Of a DNA stretch of 64,000 nt, positions 25,146 to 33,821 are shown in pieces. The notes beneath the pieces are model-generated. The model was not told the origin of the DNA. It saw only the letters and a list, made by a program, of their open reading frames with translations, and did no database searches. Source of the stretch: an uncultured Christensenellaceae bacterium (GTDB taxonomy: Bacteria > Bacillota > Clostridia > Christensenellales > Pumilibacteraceae). The stretch's first letter is position 1, and each line of letters opens with the position of its first letter. Where the stretch lies: the NCBI GenBank assembly GCA_910587595.1, contig CAJULQ010000001.1:434001-498000 (forward strand), in the 5' to 3' direction. The position numbers and the translations under genes are program-made.

Positions 25146-26801
25146 ATGCATTTGATCGGAGATTTTTTACCGATAACGGAGTTTACCTCTTACGAGCAAA
25201 CCATGCGCGATTTTAAGGTAAACATAAAAGACGACTTCAACTTCGGGTTCGACGTGGTGGACAAATACGCCAAACTCGATCCGCAAAAAACGGCGCTTGT
25301 GTGGTGCAACGACAGCGGCGAAGAAAAATACATCACGTTTGCCGACGTATCGCGCGAAAGCAACCGCATTGCCAACATGCTGTATGCCAAAGGGATAGGC
25401 AAAGGCGATCACGTGTTATTGATGCTCATGTCGCGCTACGAATATTGGTATTCCGTGGTGGCATGCCACAAGTTGGGCGCGGTGGCCATTCCCGCCACGG
25501 GGCAGCTCACCGCCAAAGACATTGACTACCGTTGCAACTACGCCAACGTAAAATGCATTGTGGCGGTAAACACGCCGTCGGTAACGGGCTACGTGCGCGA
25601 GGCGTTGCCTAAGTGCCCCACGGTCAAACATCTGTTTTGCATAGGCGACGCCGACGGATTCGAAAACTTCCATGCGGCGTACGAAACGCACGCGGCGGAC
25701 AAGCTGGACTTTACGCCCGTGCCCAAAGCGTATGAACCCATGCTTGCCTATTTCACGTCGGGCACCACCGGCATGCCCAAAATGGTAACGCACAACCACG
25801 CCTATGCGGCGGCGCACATTGCCACCGCGTACTTGTGGCACCGTTGCAAAGACGGCGGCTTGCACTTTACCGCCGCCGACACCGGTTGGGCCAAAGCAAG
25901 CTGGGGCAAGATCTACGGACAATGGATATGCGGCGCGGCTATCTTTATCTATGACTACTACGGCCGCTACACCCCGCTCGACGTGTTGCCCCTACTCGAA
26001 AAATACAAAGTGACTTCCTTTTGCGCGCCGCCCACCATGTATCGCTTTTTGATCAAAGAGGATCTGACCAAATACGATCTCAGCGGGATCGAGCACTACT
26101 GCACGGCGGGCGAACCGCTCAATCCGGCGGTGTACGAGCAGATCAAACAAAAAGTGGGCAAATCCATTTACGAAGGATACGGCCAAACCGAAACGGTGTT
26201 GGCGCTCGGCACGTTCCCGTTCATGGAACCCCGCCCCGGCAGTATGGGCAAGCCTTGCCCGCTCTACGGCATAGAACTGTTAGACGACAACGGCAAAGCG
26301 GTGCCCGACAATGTGGAAGGCGAGATCTGCATTCGCTACGACCCCAAGCAGATCGGATTGTTTATGGGATACAACACCTTTGAAAACACCCGCAGCGTGT
26401 GGAGCGACGGCTACTATCACACGGGCGACGTGGCCACGCGCGACGCCGACGGCTACTATTGGTTTGTGGGACGCGACGACGACATCATCAAAAGCAGCGG
26501 CTACCGCATCGGACCGTTCGAGGTGGAATCGGCGCTCATGGAACACCCGTCCGTTTTGGAGTGCGCCATCACCGCCGTGCCCGACGACGTACGCGGCCAG
26601 ATCATAAAGGCCACCGTTGTGTTGGCGCGCAACTACTTCCCCAGCGAAGAACTCAAAAAAGAATTGCAAGACCACGTGAAACACACCACCGCACCGTATA
26701 AATACCCGCGCATCGTGGAATTTGTGGATCGCTTGCCCAAAACGGCCTCCGAAAAAATACGCCGCGTGGAGATCCGCAACAACGACCGCAAAAATAAATA
26801 A
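25146..26801 (+). CDS. AMP-forming acyl-CoA synthetase (ACSM/acetyl-CoA synthetase-like)
   Basis: A 551-residue member of the adenylate-forming superfamily, activating a carboxylic acid to its CoA thioester with ATP. The phosphate-binding loop is Y-F-T-S-G-T-T-G-M-P-K near residue 205. Y-E-G-Y-G-Q-T-E near residue 342 and Y-H-T-G-D near residue 425 follow in order. The hinge and catalytic lysine region P-K-T-A-S-E-K-I-R-R is at the C-terminus. It resembles medium-chain/ACSM-type ligases more than long-chain ones; the acid used is not clear. It is a monocistronic gene between a GGAG site and a strong terminator. Confidence 0.9.
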   Translation: MHLIGDFLPITEFTSYEQTMRDFKVNIKDDFNFGFDVVDKYAKLDPQKTALVWCNDSGEEKYITFADVSRESNRIANMLYAKGIGKGDHVLLMLMSRYEYWYSVVACHKLGAVAIPATGQLTAKDIDYRCNYANVKCIVAVNTPSVTGYVREALPKCPTVKHLFCIGDADGFENFHAAYETHAADKLDFTPVPKAYEPMLAYFTSGTTGMPKMVTHNHAYAAAHIATAYLWHRCKDGGLHFTAADTGWAKASWGKIYGQWICGAAIFIYDYYGRYTPLDVLPLLEKYKVTSFCAPPTMYRFLIKEDLTKYDLSGIEHYCTAGEPLNPAVYEQIKQKVGKSIYEGYGQTETVLALGTFPFMEPRPGSMGKPCPLYGIELLDDNGKAVPDNVEGEICIRYDPKQIGLFMGYNTFENTRSVWSDGYYHTGDVATRDADGYYWFVGRDDDIIKSSGYRIGPFEVESALMEHPSVLECAITAVPDDVRGQIIKATVVLARNYFPSEELKKELQDHVKHTTAPYKYPRIVEFVDRLPKTASEKIRRVEIRNNDRKNK

Positions 26802-26815
26802 ACAAAGCAACCTAT

Positions 26816-26852
26816 AAAAAAGCTGTCCGACCAATGGTCGGACAGCTTTTTT
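26816..26852. terminator. Bidirectional terminator
   Basis: A perfect 17-base stem (26816-26832 with 26836-26852) with loop AAT has A and T runs at its ends, so it can terminate both the acyl-CoA synthetase gene and the converging dnaG-rpoD operon. Confidence 0.93.
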
Positions 26853-26865
26853 AGTATGCTTATTT

Positions 26866-27579
26866 TTACTTCTTGTAGACCAAGCGGCGGCAAGTTTCGC
26901 ACCGCACGCAACCTTTATCGAGCAACTCGCTTTTGGCCTTCTGCGACAGCTCCAAGCCGCAAAAACAACGGTAGTTCTTATTGTCGGTGTCTTGCGCCTC
27001 CACAAAAGCGGGGTATTTTCGTTCGGCCGTGATGGCTTTGTATATCTCCATGGTGGCCGGCGCAATATCCGCACGCAATGCGTCCAACTGCCCTTTGAGC
27101 TCGTTGATGCGCGGCTCCTTTTCCTTTTTGAATTTTTGCAAACGCTCTTTCACGGCGTCGTACACGGCGCGCACCTTTTTGCCGCGCGACTGTCCGTCTA
27201 AGTACGCCAAAATAACCTTTTCGCCCTTATCCGAACGTTCGGCCAACTTCTTTTCCAGATCGGAAAGTTTCTCGCGGATCTTTTCCAACTGCGCGGCCAA
27301 CTCGCGTTGCACCGTCAAATCGTCGGTCGCGTTCATTTTGTCGCCGATGTCGGCAATGCGCTTTTCGCACTCTTCGAAAAACGCTATCGCATTATTGTAA
27401 AACGACACGATGTTTTCCGCCACCTTTTCGGTTTCGGTCACGGTGGCCTTGGCGTTGTTGAATTCCGTTTTGGCCTGTTCCAGCTTTTTGTTATCTTCGC
27501 TCCGTTCGATCTCGTCGAGCACCTTTCTGAGCTCGATGTCGATTTTCTGATACTCCAATACCTTGTCTAACTTTTCCAT
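26866..27579 (-). CDS. Coiled-coil protein with C4 zinc ribbon (DUF164-like)
   Basis: A 237-residue cytoplasmic protein. Residues 1-190 are a long charged coiled coil, and the C-terminal 45 residues hold a C4 zinc ribbon (Y-R-C-F-C-G ... G-C-V-R-C-E-T-C-R-R-L-V-Y). This architecture is the zinc-ribbon/DUF164 family, often found next to Nif3-like genes as here; proposed roles in nucleic acid or surface assembly are unproven. It is the last gene of the dgt-dnaG-rpoD-trmK-nif3 operon, 23 bases after the Nif3-type gene. Confidence 0.85.
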   Translation of the reverse strand: MEKLDKVLEYQKIDIELRKVLDEIERSEDNKKLEQAKTEFNNAKATVTETEKVAENIVSFYNNAIAFFEECEKRIADIGDKMNATDDLTVQRELAAQLEKIREKLSDLEKKLAERSDKGEKVILAYLDGQSRGKKVRAVYDAVKERLQKFKKEKEPRINELKGQLDALRADIAPATMEIYKAITAERKYPAFVEAQDTDNKNYRCFCGLELSQKAKSELLDKGCVRCETCRRLVYKK

Positions 27580-27602
27580 ATTCTCACCTCTCGGTTTATT
27601 AC

Positions 27603-28412
27603 TCAGTAACGCGGGTTGTGTTCCGCTTGCGACTGCACGATCTCCAATTCCGCTTTGCGCGCCTTGGCCTCTATTTTAAGGATCTGCACCAAACGGGAAA
27701 TGTAGCAGTGCTCCATTGTAAAGTGTTGCGGCTCGATGAGCGTGATGCCGCGCTCTAAGGCATATACCGCCACATGGTGCTTAACGTCCGCCGTGATCAA
27801 ACAGTCGGCGCCCGCCGCCATGGCCATGTCCACATATTCGGTGTTGCCGCCGCCGCCGCCGTTTATCACCGCCACGCGCTTGACTTGCGCGTACGGCTCG
27901 CCCACCGTGCGCACATACGAATCGTGCAGCACCGTTTCCACTTCGCCTTTGAGCACCGAGCTATACACCTTGTTGGCCAGATCGCCCACGCGTCCGAACC
28001 CCGTTTCCCCGTTTATGTACGGATCCAAAACGGTCACGTTGTGTAACCCCAACAGTTGCGCCACATAATCGTTGATACCGTCGCGCACAAAGTCGAGGTT
28101 GGTGTGCGCCGCATACACGGCAATGCCGTTTTCCGCCGCTTTCAACAGATTTCTGCCCACCACCGTGCTCGCGTTGATACTTTGAATGGGATAAAACAAC
28201 ATGGGGTGGTGCGCCACGATCAACTCGGCGCCCAAAGCGATCGCCTCGTCGATGACCGCGCCCGTCGCGTCTAAACAGCACACAATACGGGTAACGGGGC
28301 GGCTCTCGTCGCCCAAGATCAGCCCGATATTGTCGTATTCTTTTTTATAGGCGTATTCTTCGGGGGCAAAATCCCGCAAGATCGCCACCGCCTCTCCTAC
28401 CGTAACTGCCAC
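27603..28412 (-). CDS. Nif3-like dinuclear metal-centre protein
   Basis: A 269-residue protein of the Nif3/YqfO family. The metal-binding motif I-V-A-H-H-P-M is near residue 66, and the second set of ligands is H-F-T-M-E-H near residue 228. T-A-D-V-K-H-H lies before it. It lacks the extra middle domain seen in longer YqfO proteins. Some members have GTP cyclohydrolase-like activity in vitro, but the cellular role is open. It overlaps trmK by 16 bases, the usual arrangement in Firmicutes. Confidence 0.92.
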   Translation of the reverse strand: MAVTVGEAVAILRDFAPEEYAYKKEYDNIGLILGDESRPVTRIVCCLDATGAVIDEAIALGAELIVAHHPMLFYPIQSINASTVVGRNLLKAAENGIAVYAAHTNLDFVRDGINDYVAQLLGLHNVTVLDPYINGETGFGRVGDLANKVYSSVLKGEVETVLHDSYVRTVGEPYAQVKRVAVINGGGGGNTEYVDMAMAAGADCLITADVKHHVAVYALERGITLIEPQHFTMEHCYISRLVQILKIEAKARKAELEIVQSQAEHNPRY

Positions 28413-29026
28413 AATATAGCCTCCTCGATCTCGGATAGTTTGCGCGCGTTCTCTTCCGTAGACGGATACGAACGGAGCGCCTTTTCGCGCGCGCGCAATT
28501 TTTCATACAGCGCCGCGTTTTTCTCTTGCAAAAACATGCCGAACCGCAGTTGCAACACGCTCGCCTGCGCGCCTTGCGCTTGCCCGCCGCCGCGCGTTGC
28601 CTTTATCACGTCGTAAAACTTGCCGCCGTCTTGCACCACGCGATCGTACACGATGGCATAATCGCGCGTTAAGAGCGCTTGCCGCACCGCGTCGGCTTGC
28701 GACTGCGGCGAAAGTATAAACGTTTGGGGCGAACAACCGCTCATCACCGAGCATATCTCCGCGCCGCCCAAGCCCGCCACCATAACGGTGTGGTGCCCCG
28801 CCGCCGCCCGCGCGCCGTCGTCGCACACAAACGTTACGCTCGGGCATTCGCCCAATCGCTTTCGGGCTTTTTCCAACGACGGGCGGGAAATATCGCACGC
28901 CGTGATACGCGGCGCTATCTGCCGCTCCCACACAAATTGCACCACGTAGCCGTGATCGCAACCCACGTCTATAAAACTTTCGCACGGATCGATCAGCGCG
29001 CACAGCGCTTTTAACCGCGCCGTCAA
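28397..29026 (-). CDS. trmK: tRNA (adenine(22)-N1)-methyltransferase
   Basis: A 209-residue SAM-dependent methyltransferase of the TrmK family, which methylates A22 of tRNA. Motif I is F-I-D-V-G-C-D-H-G-Y near residue 18, and the family-specific M-V-A-G-L-G-G motif is near residue 82, followed by I-L-S-P-Q-S-Q. Translation starts at TTG, whose bases overlap the rpoD stop codon (TTGA), with AAGGA about 9 bases upstream. The order rpoD-trmK-nif3 is conserved in Firmicutes and supports the call. Confidence 0.92.
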   Translation of the reverse strand: MTARLKALCALIDPCESFIDVGCDHGYVVQFVWERQIAPRITACDISRPSLEKARKRLGECPSVTFVCDDGARAAAGHHTVMVAGLGGAEICSVMSGCSPQTFILSPQSQADAVRQALLTRDYAIVYDRVVQDGGKFYDVIKATRGGGQAQGAQASVLQLRFGMFLQEKNAALYEKLRAREKALRSYPSTEENARKLSEIEEAILWQLR

Positions 29027-30288
29027 TCGATATAATCCTTCAGCTTTTTACTGCGCGACGGGTGCCGCAATTTTCTGAGCGCCTTTGCCTCGATCTGGCG
29101 TATGCGTTCGCGCGTTACGCCGAACTCTTTGCCCACTTCTTCGAGCGTGCGCGAGTGGCCGTCGTCTATGCCGTAACGCAATCTAAGCACCATTTCTTCG
29201 CGCGGGGTGAGCGTGTCCAAAATACCCAGCAGCTGTTCTTTCAACAGCGTGAAGGCCGCCATGTCTTGCGGCGCGGTGGCGTTGTTGTCCTCGATAAAGT
29301 CGCCCAAGTGGCTGTCTTCCTCTTCGCCGATGGGCGTTTCGAGCGACACGGGATCGAGTGCAATGCGTTGGATCTCGCGCACGCGATCTTCCGATATGCC
29401 CATTTCCCGACTGATTTCTTCGGGCGTGGGGTCGCGCCCCAACTCTTGCACGAGCACGCGGGTGGTGCGTATCAGCTTATTGATGGTTTCCACCATATGC
29501 ACGGGAATACGTATGGTGCGCGCTTGGTCGGCAATGGCGCGGGTAATGGCTTGACGGATCCACCACGTGGCATAGGTGGAAAAACGGAACCCTTTGGTGT
29601 AGTCGAACTTATCCACCGCCTTCATAAGGCCGAGGTTGCCCTCTTGGATCAGATCGAGAAACAGCATGCCGCGCCCCACGTAACGCTTGGCGATACTCAC
29701 CACCAAGCGCAAGTTGGCCTCGCTCAAGCGCGTTTTGGCGTATTCGTCGCCCTTGGCCATCAGTTGCGCCAGCTCGATCTCCTCGTCCATAGATAAAAGC
29801 GGCACCTTGCCGATGTCTTTGAGATACACTTTCACGGGGTCGTCAATATTCACTTCGCCCGCAATGAGCTGTTCGAGCGAATCGTCGTTTTTCAGATCGA
29901 TCTGGGTGTTGATCACTTCTATGTTGTTAGACGTAAGAATGCGGAAAACTTCTTCCACTTGCTCGGCGTTGGCCTCGCACTCCACGGCCAACTTTTCGCC
30001 CACTTCGTCGTAAGTGAGATGACCGCGGCGTTTGCCCGCCTCTATCAAGCGCTTTACTTCGCGGTTAATCTTTTCGCTGAGCGCCACTTGCGCAATAACG
30101 CGCACCACTTCCACGTTGCGTTCGGACAAAATTTTGAGCGCCTCTTCCATTTGTTCGGCGCTTGCCTTGGTGACCGCCAATTTTTCGCCCACTTCGTCGT
30201 AGGTCAGCTTGCCGCCGTTTTTCACGCCCGCCGCGCACAGATCTTCTATCGTTTTTTGCATTTGTTCCGTGAGTTGTATTTCCGCCAT
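29023..30288 (-). CDS. rpoD: Primary sigma factor with duplicated region 1.1
   Basis: A 421-residue housekeeping sigma factor. Regions 1.2-4.2 are complete: D-D-P-V-K-V-Y-L-K-D-I-G near 148, the region 2 core A-N-L-R-L-V-V-S-I-A-K-R-Y, Y-A-T-W-W-I-R-Q-A-I, and the region 4 helix V-T-R-E-R-I-R-Q-I-E-A-K-A-L. Unusual is the N-terminus: the region 1.1-like domain occurs twice, residues about 6-62 and 72-127, each with an identical L-T-Y-D-E-V-G-E-K-L-A-V (28-39 and 91-102). AAGGAG fixes the start at 30288. The gene sits between dnaG and trmK. Confidence 0.96.
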   Translation of the reverse strand: MAEIQLTEQMQKTIEDLCAAGVKNGGKLTYDEVGEKLAVTKASAEQMEEALKILSERNVEVVRVIAQVALSEKINREVKRLIEAGKRRGHLTYDEVGEKLAVECEANAEQVEEVFRILTSNNIEVINTQIDLKNDDSLEQLIAGEVNIDDPVKVYLKDIGKVPLLSMDEEIELAQLMAKGDEYAKTRLSEANLRLVVSIAKRYVGRGMLFLDLIQEGNLGLMKAVDKFDYTKGFRFSTYATWWIRQAITRAIADQARTIRIPVHMVETINKLIRTTRVLVQELGRDPTPEEISREMGISEDRVREIQRIALDPVSLETPIGEEEDSHLGDFIEDNNATAPQDMAAFTLLKEQLLGILDTLTPREEMVLRLRYGIDDGHSRTLEEVGKEFGVTRERIRQIEAKALRKLRHPSRSKKLKDYID

Positions 30289-30338
30289 TTCTATCTCCTT
30301 ACACAGTCTTCGGTCGTACGTCCGGCTGTTCGTTCGTG

Positions 30339-32108
30339 TCAATCGTCGTCGGTCGCACCTTGTCGGATACGCCCGATCTTTTTGTCCAATTCTTGTATTT
30401 GCCGCAACAGCGCGATGTCTTTGGTGGCGTCATACTGTTTGGCAAGCGCCGATTTTTGCGCCGTCAACTGCCCCACGGCAAGCGAGCGCACGCACTCGGC
30501 ATACTTCTCTTTGCCGTCGCCCTCCAAAAAAGGGAAGTCGAGCAGATCGAGAAGCTGCGCTTGTTCCTCTTTTGTCGCACATTCGAAAAAGGCGTCTAAC
30601 CCGCTTTTTACGCCCTCTTTGAACTGCTTGAGGCCGCGCTCGTAAATGCGCCGCGCCAACGGCAATTCGAGATAGGGGTATAGATCGAGCGTAAAATCGC
30701 AGTACGGTTTATCGGCCAAGACAGACGCCAACACAAACCTAAGCGCCGTGTCGGCAATGGCGGGCGCAACCGCCGCCGTTTGCTCGCGGGCGGGCGGCTC
30801 CACTTTCGCGGGCGGCTCGCTCAGATCGGTCTGTTTATACAGCGCCGCCATGGTGTACCCCGTCATGTCGTGCAACAAGCCGAGGTATTCCTCTTGTTCC
30901 ACGGGGTTTTTCAATGCTTTTATGAGGCGCGAGGCCTCCACCGCAAATTTGGCTTTTTCGTCCGAGCGGGACATATCGTATTTTTTTTGCAGTGTTTTTA
31001 TCTTAAACAACGTGAGCGTTACGGCGTTTTCTATGAGCGATCGGTAAAAATCGGCACCCTTTTGCTTAATCACGTCGTCGGGATCCAAGCCGTCGGGCAG
31101 TTCTATCACCTTTACGTTAAAGCCCGCATCCGCCAAAATATCCAAGCCGCGCAACGTTGCTTTTTGTCCCGCGCCGTCACCGTCATAGCTTATGTATATG
31201 CGGTCGCAATAATTCTTTAAGAGCTTGGCTTGCGTTTGCGTGAGCGACGTACCCATAGAGGCCACCGCCATGGTAAATCCCGCTTTGTGCAGCGATATAA
31301 CGTCCATATACCCTTCGGTCATGATGATATACGGCAACCCCTCGGCTTGCTTGCGCTTTTTGAGTAGGTTCACGGCATAGATATTGCGCGATTTATCGAA
31401 TATAAACGTTTGGCTGCCGTTGCGGTATTTGGCAAAATCGGGGCTTTGGTTGAGCACGCGGCCGCCGAACGAAACCACTTCGCCCAAATTATTGAGAATG
31501 GGAAAGATCAAACGGCCGTAAAACACGTCGTAGTATTCGTCGGCGCGCTGGGCGGCAATGCCCGCCTCTTTCATTTCTTGCTTAGCGTAACCCGCCTTTT
31601 CGAGATAGGCTATCATCTCTTTGCCGTCTACGCTATACCCCAGCCCGAACCGCTTGACGAGGTTGTCACCCACTTCGCGTTTTTCCAGATAGTCGCGGGC
31701 GGGTTTGGCTTGCGGCAAACGGAGATTTTCGTGGTAGTGGCGCGCGGCGGCGCGCATCAAGCCGTATAACCGTTCGCGCTTTTTGGCTTGCTCGGCATAG
31801 TTGCGATCGGCCGTTTTATACTGCGGCACTTCCATGCCCGCCTCTTTGGCCAAAATGCGGACGGCCTCGGCGCGATCCACCGATTCTATCTCGCTTATAA
31901 AGCTTATGGCGTTGCCGCCCGCTTTGCAACCGAAACAGTGATACAAGCCTTTATCTTCCGAAACGGTGAACGACGGCGTTTTTTCGTGATGAAAGGGACA
32001 GCACCCCCAATACGTGCCGCCCTTGCGCGTTAAATGCGTATAGCGCGACACCAGCCGCACAATATCGCTGCGCTTCAAAAGTTCGGTTATAAACTCTCCG
32101 TAATCCAT
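30339..32108 (-). CDS. dnaG: DNA primase
   Basis: A 589-residue primase that makes RNA primers at the replication fork. The N-terminal zinc finger uses C37, H40, C58 and C61. The TOPRIM domain is at about 255-340 (V-I-M-T-E-G-Y-M-D-V near 258, Y-I-S-Y-D-G-D-G-A-G-Q near 305), and a weaker C-terminal helicase-interacting domain follows. The ATG overlaps the dgt stop by one base (TGATG), so the two are translationally coupled. A longer upstream reading is rejected. Confidence 0.95.
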   Translation of the reverse strand: MDYGEFITELLKRSDIVRLVSRYTHLTRKGGTYWGCCPFHHEKTPSFTVSEDKGLYHCFGCKAGGNAISFISEIESVDRAEAVRILAKEAGMEVPQYKTADRNYAEQAKKRERLYGLMRAAARHYHENLRLPQAKPARDYLEKREVGDNLVKRFGLGYSVDGKEMIAYLEKAGYAKQEMKEAGIAAQRADEYYDVFYGRLIFPILNNLGEVVSFGGRVLNQSPDFAKYRNGSQTFIFDKSRNIYAVNLLKKRKQAEGLPYIIMTEGYMDVISLHKAGFTMAVASMGTSLTQTQAKLLKNYCDRIYISYDGDGAGQKATLRGLDILADAGFNVKVIELPDGLDPDDVIKQKGADFYRSLIENAVTLTLFKIKTLQKKYDMSRSDEKAKFAVEASRLIKALKNPVEQEEYLGLLHDMTGYTMAALYKQTDLSEPPAKVEPPAREQTAAVAPAIADTALRFVLASVLADKPYCDFTLDLYPYLELPLARRIYERGLKQFKEGVKSGLDAFFECATKEEQAQLLDLLDFPFLEGDGKEKYAECVRSLAVGQLTAQKSALAKQYDATKDIALLRQIQELDKKIGRIRQGATDDD

Positions 32109-33115
32109 CAAAATATGTTCCAGTTTTTGGGCACGGTGATGTCCGTAAAACACCGCACGGCGTAATTATCGCTCATCATGGAGATATAATCCACCGTTTT
32201 TTGCGACACCGTACCGTCTTGCGCGCCGAACTCTTCGGGTATACATTCGGCATGTTCGGTAAAATACCGATACAAATAGGCGATCATGTCCACCGCCTTG
32301 TGCTCCTCGGCCTTGGCGATAGACGATGAATACACGTTATCGAACATATATTGCCGCAAGTTCATGATCTCCCGTTCGAATACGGGACTCGGCCGCGCAA
32401 ACGGTTGACCGAAACTGTTATGGATTATGTCCAAAATCATGCTGTTGATACGGGCGGAATGCCGCTCGCCGAACAGCTCTCTAAACGGCTTCGGTATGTC
32501 CGTTTCCCGAATAACGCCCGCGCGCACGGCATCGTCAATATCATGGTTTATGTATGCGATACGGTCGCTCCAAGCCACCGTTTGCCCTTCGAGCGTGGCG
32601 GGTTTGCCGCGACTTGTGTGATTTAGTATGCCGTCGCGCACTTCGAACGAAAGGTTCATGCCCTTGCCGTCGTATTCCAGCGTGTCCACCATGCGGAGCG
32701 ATTGCTCGTTGTGCTCGAAATGCGTAAACATATTGAGCGCCTTTTCGCCCGCGTGCCCGTACGGCGTGTGCCCCAAATCGTGGCCTAAGGCGATGGCCTC
32801 GGTAAGATCCTCGTTGAGCCGCAACGCCCGCGCAATGGTGCGCGCGATCTGGCTGACTTCCAATGTGTGCGTAAGGCGGGTGCGGTAGTGGTCGCCTTCG
32901 GGCGACAGAAAAACTTGCGTTTTGTGCTTGAGCCTACGAAACGCCTTGCAATGCAAAATGCGATCTCTGTCACGTTGAAAACAAGTGCGCAATCCGTCTT
33001 CCGGGATCGGCTTGGCACGCCCCTTGCTTTCGGCCGCCCGCGCGGCATACTTGCTGAGATATTTTGCTTCGATTTCGTGCGTTACGTCCGCATAACGCCG
33101 TGTGTTTTCGTTAAT
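32108..33115 (-). CDS. dgt: dGTPase-like HD-domain triphosphohydrolase, AUU start proposed
   Basis: A 335-residue HD-domain protein related to dGTP triphosphohydrolases. R-D-R-D-R-I-L-H, K-A-F-R-R-L-K-H-K-T-Q, H-T-L-E-V and G-H-D-L-G-H-T-P-Y-G-H are the family blocks. The first standard start (TTG, 32992) would delete about 41 residues that match the family (A-K-Y-L-S-K-Y-A-A-R-A and E-S-K-G-R). The frame stays open back to ATT at 33115, with a TGA three codons before it and GGGAAG about 9 bases upstream, so I propose AUU initiation. It opens the dgt-dnaG-rpoD operon. Confidence 0.8.
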   Translation of the reverse strand: MNENTRRYADVTHEIEAKYLSKYAARAAESKGRAKPIPEDGLRTCFQRDRDRILHCKAFRRLKHKTQVFLSPEGDHYRTRLTHTLEVSQIARTIARALRLNEDLTEAIALGHDLGHTPYGHAGEKALNMFTHFEHNEQSLRMVDTLEYDGKGMNLSFEVRDGILNHTSRGKPATLEGQTVAWSDRIAYINHDIDDAVRAGVIRETDIPKPFRELFGERHSARINSMILDIIHNSFGQPFARPSPVFEREIMNLRQYMFDNVYSSSIAKAEEHKAVDMIAYLYRYFTEHAECIPEEFGAQDGTVSQKTVDYISMMSDNYAVRCFTDITVPKNWNIF

Positions 33116-33164
33116 GACCTTTCACTTCCCGCTTTCATTCGGTTTTTCCGCGATGCGTTACAAG

Positions 33165-33192
33165 TTTATCACGTTTTGCGCGCGTTTGTCAA
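33165..33192 (-). promoter_or_regulatory. Promoter of the dgt-dnaG-rpoD operon
   Basis: On the minus strand TTGACA (33187-33192) is followed after 16 bases by GATAAA (33165-33170), giving a leader of about 43 bases before the proposed AUU start. Confidence 0.65.
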
Positions 33193-33266
33193 GAGATTTT
33201 GCAAAGCAACACAAAACAGACGGTTGCTTGCCCCGCCTTCTCTTCTCTTGTATCGTTCGGCCGTGA

Positions 33267-33689
33267 TTACTTCTTGGAGTCTTTCTTTTCTTCTTTGCTT
33301 TCTTCCGCTTTGTCTTTTTCTGCTTGCACGAAAACGGTATACACAATGGCTATTTGATCCACAAAGTTTTTCACGCCCGCATAGTCGGCCGAGATTTGGT
33401 AACCGAATTTATCGCGTATGTACAAGCAAACGCGCTCGTAGTTCTTTTGGATATGATACGCCAAACGGGCGCGCAACGTTGCGTCGCTCAACTTATCCAA
33501 CACGAATGTGTTGCGTTCGTTTTTACTCGCCGATGCCTCAAACTGCACGCACATGCGTATCAGATCGGATAAGATCTCCAATACCTCGCCGGTGGTTTCG
33601 TTAAAACCGCCCAACAGCAGGAACCGTTTGATTTCCATCTTCAGTGCCTTTGCCTCTAACTGCGCTTGCAATTCTTGTTCGTTTTCCAC
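33267..33689 (-). CDS. Hypothetical protein under a probable ECF promoter
   Basis: A 140-residue cytoplasmic protein, helical by eye, with a charged tail of about 20 residues made almost only of Lys, Glu and Asp. I do not recognise its family; the segment K-R-F-L-L-L-G-G-F-N-E-T-T-G-E-V-L-E near residue 20 and the regular spacing of hydrophobic residues suggest a helical bundle. The GTG start at 33689 has GAGGAG 9 bases upstream. It lies behind the putative anti-sigma gene and has its own promoter that matches the sigma-locus promoter, so it is probably a member of that ECF regulon. Confidence 0.65.
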   Translation of the reverse strand: MENEQELQAQLEAKALKMEIKRFLLLGGFNETTGEVLEILSDLIRMCVQFEASASKNERNTFVLDKLSDATLRARLAYHIQKNYERVCLYIRDKFGYQISADYAGVKNFVDQIAIVYTVFVQAEKDKAEESKEEKKDSKK

Positions 33690-33741
33690 TTGTTTGTTCT
33701 CCTCTCTTCTGCTTTGGCTCCGCAAAAAACAGAGCCTATAA

Positions 33742-33772
33742 TATAGACACCGAAAACAACTATACTGTTACA
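33742..33772 (-). promoter_or_regulatory. Probable ECF sigma promoter 2
   Basis: On the minus strand TGTAAC (33767-33772), 18 bases, then GTCTATATTATAG (GTCTATA at 33742-33748). It matches promoter 1 at 35705-35735 in both boxes and in spacing. Confidence 0.7.
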
Positions 33773-33821
33773 CAAAATTTATAAATTTTTGAAATTTTTT
33801 TTATGGCGGCGCTAAAACCGT

